Below, piece by piece: positions 50,399 through 58,305 of a stretch of 64,000 nucleotides of DNA (position 1 is its first letter; each line of letters opens with the position of its first letter). The DNA is taken from assembly GCF_000504285.1 (NCBI RefSeq), contig NZ_KI632511.1, forward strand, positions 3,531,372-3,595,371, given 5' to 3'. This stretch comes from Actinospica robiniae DSM 44927. Its GTDB lineage: Bacteria > Actinomycetota > Actinomycetes > Streptomycetales > Catenulisporaceae. The notes beneath the pieces are model-generated. The model ran no database searches. It was not told the DNA's origin and saw nothing but the letters and a program-made list of their open reading frames with translations. The position numbers were made by a program, and so were the translations under genes.

Positions 50399-52326
50399 TG
50401 TGCCGTCACCTCGCTTACCTCGGCCCCGTCGTATCGCTGGCCGAGGTCGTGCTCCATCCTCCGCACGGCCTCTACCAGCAGGCCTGGGCGCCGCAGCACC
50501 AGCGCCACGGCACGGTGAACGCCGACGGCTTCGGCCTCGGCTGGTTCCCCGACCGCGCCGAGCCTGCGGACGGATCCCCACGCCGGGCCGCCCGCTACCG
50601 GCGAGCGGTGCCGATCTGGGCCGACCCCAACGTTCCCGAGCTCGCCGGCTCGCTGCGCAGCGACGCGATCCTCGCCGTGGTCCGCTCGGCGACGACCGGG
50701 ACCGCCCAGGACGAGGGCGCCGCCGCGCCGTTCCGCGCGGGCCGATGGCTCTTCAGCCACAACGGCGCCATCTCCGACTGGACCGGCTTGCCGGCCGCGC
50801 TCGCGGAAGCCGCGGAAGCCGAAGCCGGGCCCGACACGGCTCCGCCGCTCGACCCCGCCGAGCTCCTGTCCCTCGAAGCCCGCAGCGATTCCGCACTGCT
50901 GTCGGCCATGCTGGCGAGCCGGCTGCGCGAGGGCGAGCCCGCGGACAGCGCCGCGACCGCGCTGGTCGGCCAAGTCGCGGCGGTCCGCCCGGACGCGCGC
51001 CTCAACCTGCTGCTGACCGACGGCGAGACCATCGTCGCCACCCGGTTCGGCGACACGCTCTGGTACCGCGACGCGCCCGGCCGGGTGCTCGTCGCCTCCG
51101 AGCCGGATGAGGTCCCGGACACCCGCGGGGCGGGCCCTTGGCAGGAGGTCCCCGAGAACTCGCTGCTGCTCGCAACCCGTACGGGTACTGATATCCGTGC
51201 CCTGCCGTCGTCCGAGGGGCACGTCAATGGACTGGCACGCGGCACGCGTCGCAGTACGGCACCGGCCGGCCAGCCGTCAGCCTCCGCTACTGCTGACGCG
51301 TCTAGCGGCTCGTCCGCGGGCTCTGCCGCCGTGCCCGCCCCCCGATTCACCCTCGCCCAGCGACTCCCCGCCGACTACCTCGCCAGCTCGCTAGGCCGCG
51401 ACGTCACCGCCGGCCTTTCCGCCGCGACCAAGATCCTGCCGCCCAAGTGGTTCTACGACGCGCGCGGCAGCGAACTCTTCGAGCAGATCACCCGGCTCCC
51501 CGAGTACTACCCCACCCGCGTCGAACAGCGCATCCTCACCCGTGTCGCCCCGGAGATCGCCGCAGCCACGCGCGCCGCCACTGTCTTCGAACTCGGCTCC
51601 GGCTCCTCCCGCAAGACCAGGCTCCTGCTCGACGCCCTCACCGAGCGCGGCACCCTCCAGTGCTACGCCCCGCTCGACGTCAGCCCCAGTGCGCTGGAGC
51701 AGGCCGGCGCGGCGCTCATCCACGACTACCCGGCGCTGACCGTGTCCGCGACCGTCGCCGACTTCGAAGCCGACCTCACCCTGCCGCCCGAGGCCCCGGG
51801 CCCGCGCCTGATCACCTTCCTCGGCAGCACCATCGGCAACCTGGACCCGGCCGAGCGGCCGGAGCTCTACCGCATGCTGCGCGCCGCCCTCGGCCCCGAC
51901 GACGCGTTCCTGCTCGGAGCGGACCTGGTCAAGGACCGCGACGTGCTGGTCCGGGCGTACGACGACAGGCAAGGCGTGACCGCGGAGTTCAACAAGAACG
52001 TGCTCTACGTCATCAACCGCGAGCTCGGCGCCGACTTCGACCCCGACTCCTTCACCCACGTCGCGCTGTGGAACGAGGAGGAAGAGCGCATCGAGATGCA
52101 TCTTCGCTCCCAGCGTGCCCAGACCGTCAAGGTCCGGGCGCTCGACCTGTCCGTCGACTTCGCGGCCGACGAGCTGATGCGCACCGAGATCTCCTCCAAG
52201 TTCCGGCGCGACGGTCTCACGGCCGAACTAGCGGACTGCGGGCTCGACGTGCGGCAGTGGCGGACCGACAAGGCCGAACGCTTCGCGGTGCTCCTGGCCG
52301 TTCCGAGCGCCGCGCCCGAGGGCTGA
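50398..52326 (+). CDS. egtC-egtD: EgtC-EgtD fusion: glutamine amidotransferase-like amidohydrolase plus histidine methyltransferase
   Basis: 642 residues with no internal stop. Residues 1-~265 are EgtC, a class II amidotransferase fold with the N-terminal nucleophile Cys2 (MCRHLAYLGP), GFGLGWF and WLFSHNGAISDW; it removes the glutamyl group from the EgtB product. Residues ~268-315 are a Ser/Ala/Gly-rich linker. Residues ~316-642 are EgtD: LPPKWFYDARGSELFEQITR, SAM loop ELGSGSSRKTRLLLDAL, and TFLGSTIGNLDP; it trimethylates histidine to hercynine. The two proteins are normally separate. No EgtE is next to it. The fusion joins the first and third chemical steps of the pathway. Confidence 0.93.
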   Translation: MCRHLAYLGPVVSLAEVVLHPPHGLYQQAWAPQHQRHGTVNADGFGLGWFPDRAEPADGSPRRAARYRRAVPIWADPNVPELAGSLRSDAILAVVRSATTGTAQDEGAAAPFRAGRWLFSHNGAISDWTGLPAALAEAAEAEAGPDTAPPLDPAELLSLEARSDSALLSAMLASRLREGEPADSAATALVGQVAAVRPDARLNLLLTDGETIVATRFGDTLWYRDAPGRVLVASEPDEVPDTRGAGPWQEVPENSLLLATRTGTDIRALPSSEGHVNGLARGTRRSTAPAGQPSASATADASSGSSAGSAAVPAPRFTLAQRLPADYLASSLGRDVTAGLSAATKILPPKWFYDARGSELFEQITRLPEYYPTRVEQRILTRVAPEIAAATRAATVFELGSGSSRKTRLLLDALTERGTLQCYAPLDVSPSALEQAGAALIHDYPALTVSATVADFEADLTLPPEAPGPRLITFLGSTIGNLDPAERPELYRMLRAALGPDDAFLLGADLVKDRDVLVRAYDDRQGVTAEFNKNVLYVINRELGADFDPDSFTHVALWNEEEERIEMHLRSQRAQTVKVRALDLSVDFAADELMRTEISSKFRRDGLTAELADCGLDVRQWRTDKAERFAVLLAVPSAAPEG

Positions 52327-52468
52327 CGAGCGGGAGGGTGCCGACTCGCCGACGGTCAGCGCAATGGCCGGGTCGTCTCACCGGCGCGCGGCAGACTGAG
52401 ACCGCTGCGGAAGGTCAGCCGGCGCTGCGGCTGCCGCGTGGAGTTCGGATTCGCGATGACGAGGTTTC

Positions 52469-53494
52469 GTGCCTGAGGCGGTCGGCGATCTCCGGTATCC
52501 GCGGCGCGTCGCCGGCGGACTGTTCCTGCTGGGCGCCGCGTTGGCGGCGGCCCTGGCGAGCGCGCCGTTGCCGCCCGGCAGAGCAGGCGGGCGCGTCGTC
52601 GTCTACAGCCTCGTCGGAGTATCGGCCCTGTTCGCGCTCGTCCTGCTCCTGCCACGCCCGCAGGCACCGGACTGGCTGGTCTACGTGTCCCCCGCGCTGG
52701 CCATCGGGTTGATCTTCACCTGCATCGTGGTCGCGGACGTCATCACGGCCACCAACGTGATGCTCCTGGTGTGGCCGATACTCCTGGCCGGATGCCTCCT
52801 CCCCCAGGTCGTCGCATGGACGACGCTGGCGCTCGGCCTCGCCGGCTTCGGGATCGTGGCCGCCGTGCTGGACACGCCGTACGGCTTCAGGCTGTGGCTG
52901 GAAGTCGCGGCCCCACTCGCGTTGACCACGGCCATCATCGTCACCTTCCGGCGGCGCGTCGAAACCCTGTCGGCCGAGCTGCGCGCCCAGGCGCACCGCG
53001 ATCCGCTGACCGGCCTGGCCAACCGCCGCGTCTTCGAAGACTCACTCCAACGCGAGATCGCACGAAACCGCCGCCGCGGCGATCCGCTCTCGCTGCTGAC
53101 GGCCGACATCGACCACTTCAAGCGCGTGAACGACACCTTCGGCCACCAGACCGGAGACACGGTTCTGCGCGCCCTGGCGGACCTCCTCGCCGAACACGTC
53201 CGCGCCGGCGACCTGGTCGCACGCACCGGCGGTGAAGAGTTCGCGATCCTGCTACCCGCCTGCGACGCGGACACCGCCTATCGCAGGGCCCAGACGCTGC
53301 GCGAGACCGTCGAGGCCGACTCCGCGCACTGGATCACCCCGATCACCGTCTCCATCGGCTCCGCGACCCTCCCCGACGACGCCGACTCCGCCTCGGCCCT
53401 GGTGGCAGCCTCGGATTCCGGCCTCTACGCGGCGAAATCCGCCGGCCGCAACGCCGTCCGCTGCCCACGCGAAAACCGGGATGACGGATCATAA
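52469..53494 (+). CDS. Membrane-bound diguanylate cyclase (GGDEF)
   Basis: 341 residues. Five or six membrane segments in residues ~10-160 form an unknown sensory unit; the GGDEF domain spans ~180-335 with HRDPLTGLANRRVFEDSL, ADIDHFKRVNDTFGHQTGD and the active-site RTGGEEFAILLP. An RxxD inhibitory site (RAGD) stands five residues before GGEEF, so product inhibition is likely. It makes cyclic di-GMP, which controls development and antibiotic genes in streptomycetes. GAGG precedes the GTG at 52469. It is convergent with the LysR gene. Confidence 0.93.
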   Translation: MPEAVGDLRYPRRVAGGLFLLGAALAAALASAPLPPGRAGGRVVVYSLVGVSALFALVLLLPRPQAPDWLVYVSPALAIGLIFTCIVVADVITATNVMLLVWPILLAGCLLPQVVAWTTLALGLAGFGIVAAVLDTPYGFRLWLEVAAPLALTTAIIVTFRRRVETLSAELRAQAHRDPLTGLANRRVFEDSLQREIARNRRRGDPLSLLTADIDHFKRVNDTFGHQTGDTVLRALADLLAEHVRAGDLVARTGGEEFAILLPACDADTAYRRAQTLRETVEADSAHWITPITVSIGSATLPDDADSASALVAASDSGLYAAKSAGRNAVRCPRENRDDGS

Positions 53495-53550
53495 GCCTGA
53501 TGCCGAGCCGGCCGGTCACGGCGTGGTCGGTGACACCGCCAGGTACACCT

Positions 53551-54450
53551 TCACTCGGCAATCGTGCGTATGGCTCGGCAGCCGTGGATGAAGTCGCGCG
53601 TAGCCGGGTCGTGGTCGTTCGCAGCAGGCCAGGCGACGCCGACCTGGCTGGGGCTGACGCCGCGCACCGGCCGGTAAGCCACGCCGGGCCGTTGATAGAA
53701 GCGTGCGGTGGCTTCGGGCGTAAGGCTTACGCCGTAGCCGTTGGCGATCGCGGCGAGCCACTCATCGGGGTTGTGGGCGACGGCGCCGATCCGCACGGGA
53801 CGGCCGTCGCGCTCGTCGGTGGCGAGCCAGTACTCACGCCACCAGCCGGATTCGGCCGGCGTGGCGATGAACGGCTCATCCCACAGCGCCCGGAACTCGA
53901 TCTCGGGCTGCTCGGCCAGCGGGTGGGTGTCCGGCAGAGCGACCCAGCGCGGCTCGGTCAACAGGACCTCGACGTGGAGCGCCTCCTGCCCAGGGAAGGG
54001 CAGACGTACCAGCGCGACATCGACGCGGCCGTCGGCGAGCCCCGCAGTGGGATCGGACCAGTCGCTCTGACGCATCTCCACGCGCCAGCCGGGCCGGCGG
54101 CGGGCGAAGGCGGCGATGATCTCCTGGGTCCGTTCGTTGGCGGCAGAAGCGACGAACCCGACCCGAAGCACCCGCGCGGCCCGCGAGGCCGCGGCCGTGC
54201 TCGCACGCAGAGCGGAGTCGAGCTCGGCGAGAGCGGCGGGCACCCGCGCCGCGAGCGCCTCGCCGGCCTCGGTGGTCCTCATTCCGGCTTTGGAACGAGT
54301 GAAGAGAATCGTGCCGAGCTGCGCCTCCAGTTGCTTGATCTGCTTGGTCAGCGCGGGTTGAGAGAGGTAGAGCCGCTCGGCGGCCCGGGTGAGGTTGCCT
54401 TCCTCCGCGACGGCGACGAAGTAGCGCAGCAGGCGGGTGTCCACATCCAT
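53551..54450 (-). CDS. LysR-family transcriptional regulator
   Basis: 299 residues. N-terminal winged helix: LLRYFVAVAEEGNLTRAAER and LYLSQPALTKQIKQLEAQLG; effector domain from ~90 (LRVGFVASAANERTQEII and further). Divergent from the SnoaL-like gene at 54552 over ~100 bases, where a LysR-type box can be sought (TATGGATCGATGTATTGGA near 54462-54480). It likely controls the adjacent NTF2-like genes and itself; the inducer is unknown. Confidence 0.92.
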   Translation of the reverse strand: MDVDTRLLRYFVAVAEEGNLTRAAERLYLSQPALTKQIKQLEAQLGTILFTRSKAGMRTTEAGEALAARVPAALAELDSALRASTAAASRAARVLRVGFVASAANERTQEIIAAFARRRPGWRVEMRQSDWSDPTAGLADGRVDVALVRLPFPGQEALHVEVLLTEPRWVALPDTHPLAEQPEIEFRALWDEPFIATPAESGWWREYWLATDERDGRPVRIGAVAHNPDEWLAAIANGYGVSLTPEATARFYQRPGVAYRPVRGVSPSQVGVAWPAANDHDPATRDFIHGCRAIRTIAE

Positions 54451-54551
54451 GCGACCAGGTTATGGATCGATGTATTGGACCGCGTCACGGGGGCCGGGCA
54501 GAGTTGATCTCAGAAGCAGAACACCGGCTGAAGCAGAGGACGGATACAGAC

Positions 54552-54977
54552 ATGAGCCAGAACCCGAAGATCGAGGCCATCAACCGCTTCTTCGCCGCCT
54601 ACGCCACCTACGACCTCGAGGGCATGCGCGCGGTGCTCACCGACGACATCGCCTGGACGATCCCCGGCCACCACCCGCTCGCGGGCACCAAGCACGGCGT
54701 CGAGGAGGTAGCCGCCTTCTTCACGCAACTGGGCAAGGCCGGCTTCCAGGCCGAGCCGATCTTCCTGGAGGCCAACGACGAATACGTGGTCGACATCCAC
54801 CGTGGGTACACCACCGAGGGCGTGGGCCAGGTCGACACGATGTGGGCGCTGGTGTGGCACTTCAACGCCGAGGGCAAGATCGACCGGGTGCTGAACCTGT
54901 CGGGCGACCAGCACCAGATGGACGCCTTCGTCTGGGCCAACTACGACCTCGCCCCCCTGCCCGCGCGCCTGGCCTGA
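54552..54977 (+). CDS. SnoaL-like (NTF2-fold) protein 1
   Basis: 141 residues. IEAINRFFAAYATYDLEGMR, DDIAWTIPGHHPLAGTKHG and VDTMWALVWHFNAEGKIDRV fit the SnoaL/ketosteroid-isomerase-like fold, a small alpha-beta barrel used by isomerases, cyclases and binding proteins. The ATG at 54552 is closely preceded by GAGGAC; a longer frame adds 30 residues without family sequence. It is divergent from LysR and precedes a second SnoaL-like gene by 64 bases. Confidence 0.87.
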   Translation: MSQNPKIEAINRFFAAYATYDLEGMRAVLTDDIAWTIPGHHPLAGTKHGVEEVAAFFTQLGKAGFQAEPIFLEANDEYVVDIHRGYTTEGVGQVDTMWALVWHFNAEGKIDRVLNLSGDQHQMDAFVWANYDLAPLPARLA

Positions 54978-55041
54978 CGTCGCGGGCGTAGCCGTCGGAC
55001 GCGGCCGACGGACGCGGCCGTCGGCGGGGAAGGAGTCGAGC

Positions 55042-55428
55042 ATGCCCGAGTCCACGGCCAAGTCCATCGCCGAGCCCACCGCGTTCGTCCGCGCCTATGA
55101 GCAGGCCACGAACAGCCACGACCTCACCCGGCTCGCGCCGCTGATCGCCCCCGACGCCGTCTACTGGTTCTCCGACGGATCACACCACGGCCGTGACGCC
55201 GTTCTAGCCGCCATCGCCGAGACCTTCGCCACCATTCACAACGAGGTCTACCGGATCGACGACCTGGAGTGGATCACAGTCGGCCATGGCCACGCGGTCT
55301 GCCGCTATCGCTTCACCTGGACCGGCACCGTCGACGGAAGACCGAAGTCAGGCACCGGCCGAGGAACCAACGTGCTCGTCAACACCGAGGGCACCTGGCT
55401 GATGCTCCACGAGCACCTCAGTGCATGA
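55042..55428 (+). CDS. SnoaL-like (NTF2-fold) protein 2
   Basis: 128 residues: FVRAYEQATNSHDLTRLAPL, DAVYWFSDGSHHGRDAVLAA and TGRGTNVLVNTEGTWLMLHE follow the DUF4440/SnoaL pattern. AAGGAG lies upstream of the ATG. It shares the fold but little sequence with its neighbours. A strong terminator begins three bases after the stop, so it ends the LysR-side operon. The reaction is unknown. Confidence 0.87.
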   Translation: MPESTAKSIAEPTAFVRAYEQATNSHDLTRLAPLIAPDAVYWFSDGSHHGRDAVLAAIAETFATIHNEVYRIDDLEWITVGHGHAVCRYRFTWTGTVDGRPKSGTGRGTNVLVNTEGTWLMLHEHLSA

Positions 55429-55430
55429 TC

Positions 55431-55455
55431 AGGGGCCCCGCCTGGCGGGGCCCCT
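55431..55455 (+). terminator. Terminator after SnoaL-like gene 2
   Basis: AGGGGCCCCGCC and GGCGGGGCCCCT form a perfect 12-base inverted repeat around a single T, followed by TCGTCC. It lies between two convergent SnoaL-like genes and can act in both directions. Confidence 0.88.
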
Positions 55456-55503
55456 TCGTCCTGTCGACCGGCCGAGAGGGTGTCCGAGCTCGCGGGCCCG
55501 CTC

Positions 55504-55866
55504 TCAGTAAGCGGGCTGGTTGCGGATGACGATCAGCGAGGTGATCTTGCTGTCGCACACGGTGAAGTAGTTGGTCATGATCAGCTCGCCGGGCAAGTTC
55601 GTCTTGTCGTACTCGCCGTCATAGCGCGCCCGCACGATCTGGTCGCCGTAGTGGTCCACGACCTCGGTCACATCGAGCGTGACCTTGTCTCCGACCAGTT
55701 CCTTGGCCGCCCAGCGGCGGATGGCCTCGGCGCCGCGGAACTCGCGGCGGGCGTCGTTGACGAAGGCGTCGTCGGCGAAGGTGGCGAGGATCGCGTCGGT
55801 GTCGAAGGCGTTGACGGCGCGGACGTGCTCGGCCAGGACCGGCAGCAGCGTGGTGGTGTCAGACAT
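55504..55866 (-). CDS. SnoaL-like (NTF2-fold) protein 3
   Basis: 120 residues: LLPVLAEHVRAVNAFDTDAI, FADDAFVNDARREFRGAEAI and GELIMTNYFTVCDSKITSLI are of the nuclear-transport-factor-2/SnoaL type. AGAGAGG lies eight bases before the ATG at 55866; the longer reading (64 extra residues) runs through the promoter of the MerR gene and is rejected. It is divergent from the MerR gene across 139 bases, which is the normal arrangement for a regulator and its target. Confidence 0.87.
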   Translation of the reverse strand: MSDTTTLLPVLAEHVRAVNAFDTDAILATFADDAFVNDARREFRGAEAIRRWAAKELVGDKVTLDVTEVVDHYGDQIVRARYDGEYDKTNLPGELIMTNYFTVCDSKITSLIVIRNQPAY

Positions 55867-55967
55867 GAGGTCGACCTCTCTGAATCGGACTCTGTGGCCG
55901 CCGCCTCGGCGACCTGGTATCCACGTTGGTCGCTCCGGCCACGGGAGGGTCAACACGCGGCGCGCAC

Positions 55968-55999
55968 TTCGACTCTCCACCGGGGGGAGACTTGATACT
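55968..55999 (+). promoter_or_regulatory. MerR-type promoter of the 56006 gene
   Basis: TTCGAC (-35) and GATACT (-10) are separated by 20 bases, longer than normal, as in MerR-controlled promoters. The spacer carries the dyad TCTCC-N7-GGAGA (55974-55990). The -10 ends six bases before the ATG at 56006, implying a leaderless transcript and autoregulation. Confidence 0.6.
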
Positions 56000-56005
56000 G
56001 GCTCC

Positions 56006-56830
56006 ATGAAGCCGACACTGACGGTCGGGGACTTCTCCCGGATCACGCACCTGAGCATTAAGACGCTGCGCCACTACCACCAGGTCGGCCTGCTGGACCC
56101 CGACCATATCGACCCCGACACCGGCTACCGCTACTACACGCCCGATCAGATCCCCACCGCCCAGGTCATCCGCCGACTGCGCGACCTGGACATGCCCATC
56201 GCCGACGTCAAGGCCGTACTGAGCACCTCGGATGCCACGGCACGCGGCGAGGTGATCGCGACCCACCTCGACCGCCTGGAAGCCGAACTGGCCCACACCC
56301 GTGCCGCCGTGACGTCCCTGCGCAACCTGCTGGAGCGTCCCTCCGGCGCCCCCGTGCAGCACCGCACGGTGGCGCCCTGCCCGGCAGTGGGGATCACCGC
56401 CGAGTTGGACCGCAGCGACCTGCTGGCCTGGTGGCAGGGCGCCCTGGCCGAACTGCACGCCGCCGTCCAGACCCAGGACCTGAAGCCGACCGGCCCCAGC
56501 GGCGGCCTGTACGCGAGTGAGATCTTCCAGGAGGACCACGGCCGGGCCACGGTCTTCATCCCTGTGGAGGGTGACGTACGCTCCATCGGCCGGGTCGAGC
56601 CCATGGTGGTCCCGGCCGCGGAACTGGCGGTCATCACCCACCGCGGCTCACTCGCCGACGCCGACCTCACCTATGGCGAACTCGGCGCCTACACCACCCA
56701 CCACGAGATCAGCGTCGCCGGCCCGCTCCGCGAGTACTACGTGCGCGACGCCCGCGAGAGCCCCGACCCCACACACTGGGTCACCGAGATCGGCTGGCCG
56801 ATCTTCCGAGCCGACCACCAGGAGAGTTAA
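56006..56830 (+). CDS. MerR-family regulator with GyrI-like effector domain
   Basis: 274 residues. MerR helix-turn-helix: LTVGDFSRITHLSIKTLRHY and HQVGLLDPDHIDPDTGYRYY; then a coiled linker (LDRLEAELAHTRAAVTSLRN) and a GyrI/SOUL-like ligand domain (VAPCPAVGITAELD, and YYVRDARESPDPTHW). These are drug-sensing activators of the BmrR type. Its own promoter has the extended-spacer layout. The probable target is the divergent SnoaL-like gene 3 and itself. A large inverted repeat starts six bases after its stop. Confidence 0.92.
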   Translation: MKPTLTVGDFSRITHLSIKTLRHYHQVGLLDPDHIDPDTGYRYYTPDQIPTAQVIRRLRDLDMPIADVKAVLSTSDATARGEVIATHLDRLEAELAHTRAAVTSLRNLLERPSGAPVQHRTVAPCPAVGITAELDRSDLLAWWQGALAELHAAVQTQDLKPTGPSGGLYASEIFQEDHGRATVFIPVEGDVRSIGRVEPMVVPAAELAVITHRGSLADADLTYGELGAYTTHHEISVAGPLREYYVRDARESPDPTHWVTEIGWPIFRADHQES

Positions 56831-56835
56831 GGCGA

Positions 56836-57333
56836 ATTGATGATCAGCTGAGTGCTCCTGGAGTGTGGTGGCTTGTCGGTTCGGGGCGGTCGTCGTGGTG
56901 TGGGCGGGCGCTTCGCTCCGCCCGGTTTGTCTGTCCACCCACCCACCCGTTGCGTTGGCGGGGTGGGCTGGAGTTTCAAGATCTCGCCTCCGGCGCGGGC
57001 CCTTCCCTCGGAGAGTGCCGGGTCCTCGTGGGTGCTGGCGTTGGCGGGGCGGGCTGGGGTTCGGGGTGGTCGGGTGCCGGGTGTGTGCTCTCTCCTCGGC
57101 CGGTCCCCGGAGGCAATCAGGAACCTGCCGGGAGCTCAAGCGGCGGTGACTTGGGTCGATGCTCGATTCTGCAGGGCGCCGCTTGACCTCCCGGCAGAAC
57201 CCTGATCGGGCTTCGCCTGCCCGACCGAGGAGAGAGCACACCCCCTGAGGGAGTGGTGCGGGCTGCGCTCGGGCCGGGTTCTGTCCGGTGGCCTGGTCGT
57301 GCTCGGTGCGGAAGGATTCTGCATCGCCCTGGT
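56836..57333 (+). repeat. Left arm of a ~500-bp inverted repeat
   Basis: This arm is related over its full length to the reverse complement of 57764-58268, with long identical stretches, e.g. around CACCCACCCACCCGTTGCGT and CTGATCGGGCTTCGCCTGCC. Inside it, 57083-57241 is itself a 159-base imperfect palindrome with arms of ~65 bases (GTGTGCTCTCTCCTCGG at one end, its complement at the other). No convincing protein is encoded: the open frames are Gly/Arg/Trp-rich and lack ribosome sites and codon bias. Confidence 0.85.
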
Positions 57334-57763
57334 GTGATTGTCCCGGTGGTCATGCGAGGCGCGGGATCGCGTGGCTCGGTCGTGCGCTGAGGGGAATTCC
57401 TGCATCTCGTACGTGCTGGACGGTGACGATTCCGTGCGGCATGCGGCCCGGGATCTTCCGATCCGGCGTCGTACGCTCCGACGGGCGCGTCCCTTGGTCA
57501 CCTCCACCACCCCTCCCGCCACAAGTCCCAAGTCCCGACAACCTCCGTACGCTTCCATGCTAGACGCCGCCACCGACAAAAGCCGTATATCTGGCTTTTA
57601 CTGGATAAGGAAGATTCCGGAGATTTAAGGGGAACTCGGGCGTGCTCCCCGGCGTTGAAGGACTAGAGAAGAAAACAGCGGCTCAGACGGCGATGCCAGA
57701 TCTCACATCAGGCGTGGCCGGACCACCGGCCCCGCCGCGCGGATCGATGATCGAGATGGTCGG
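57334..57763. other. Spacer between inverted-repeat arms, no gene seen
   Basis: 430 bases with no convincing coding frame. Base composition falls toward its right half (57,570-57,700), which is A/T-rich for this genome and contains a 7-bp hairpin at 57578-57599 followed by TTTAAGG-like runs. A promoter, a small RNA or an origin-like sequence could lie here; none can be named. Confidence 0.5.
57578..57599. promoter_or_regulatory. Hairpin AAAAGCC-N8-GGCTTTT
   Basis: A perfect 7-base inverted repeat around GTATATCT in the A/T-rich part of the spacer. The trailing TTTT gives it the look of a small Rho-independent terminator, which is rare in G/C-rich actinomycetes; an operator is the other option. 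Confidence 0.45.
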
Positions 57764-58268
57764 ATCAGGGTGATGCAGAATCCTTCCGGATCGAGCGCGG
57801 CCCGGCCACAGGGAGGGACCCGGGCCCGAGCGCCGCTCAAACCACTCCCCCAGGGGGTGTGCTCTCTCCTCGGTCGGGCAGGCGAAGCCCGATCAGGGTT
57901 CTGCCGGGAGGTCAAGCGGCGCGATGCAGAATCGAGCATCAGCGGAAACCGCCGCCGCTTGAGCTCCCGGCGGGTTCCTGATTGCCTCCGGGGACCGACC
58001 GGGGAGAGAGCACACACCCGCAACCCGGCCACCCCGGACCACAGCCCGCCCCACCAAAGCCAGCACCCCACAGACTCCGGCATCCCTCTCCGAGGGAAGG
58101 GCCTGCCAGCGGCGCCTTTCGATCTTGAAACCCGAGCCCGCCCCGCCAACGCAACGGGTGGGTGGGTGGTCAGACGAAACGGGCGACGCGAAGCGGCCGC
58201 CCACACCCCGACAACCACCCCGACCCGGCAAGGCACCACGCCCCAGGAACACTCAGCCGATCATCAAT
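57764..58268 (-). repeat. Right arm of the ~500-bp inverted repeat
   Basis: Reverse-oriented copy of 56836-57333, ending in TCATCAAT opposite the ATTGATGA that starts the left arm. It contains the matching 159-base palindrome at 57857-58015. The two arms differ by scattered substitutions and small indels, more in the outer third, so they are not a recent exact duplication. Confidence 0.85.
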
Positions 58269-58305
58269 GCGCAGTAGGTGTCTCGATGACGCGCGCCCCT
58301 GGTAC

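Noticed and set aside
56865-57186. Gly/Arg/Trp-rich open frames in the inverted-repeat arms
   Set aside because: No codon bias or ribosome sites, and equivalent frames appear in all directions; treated as noncoding repeat.
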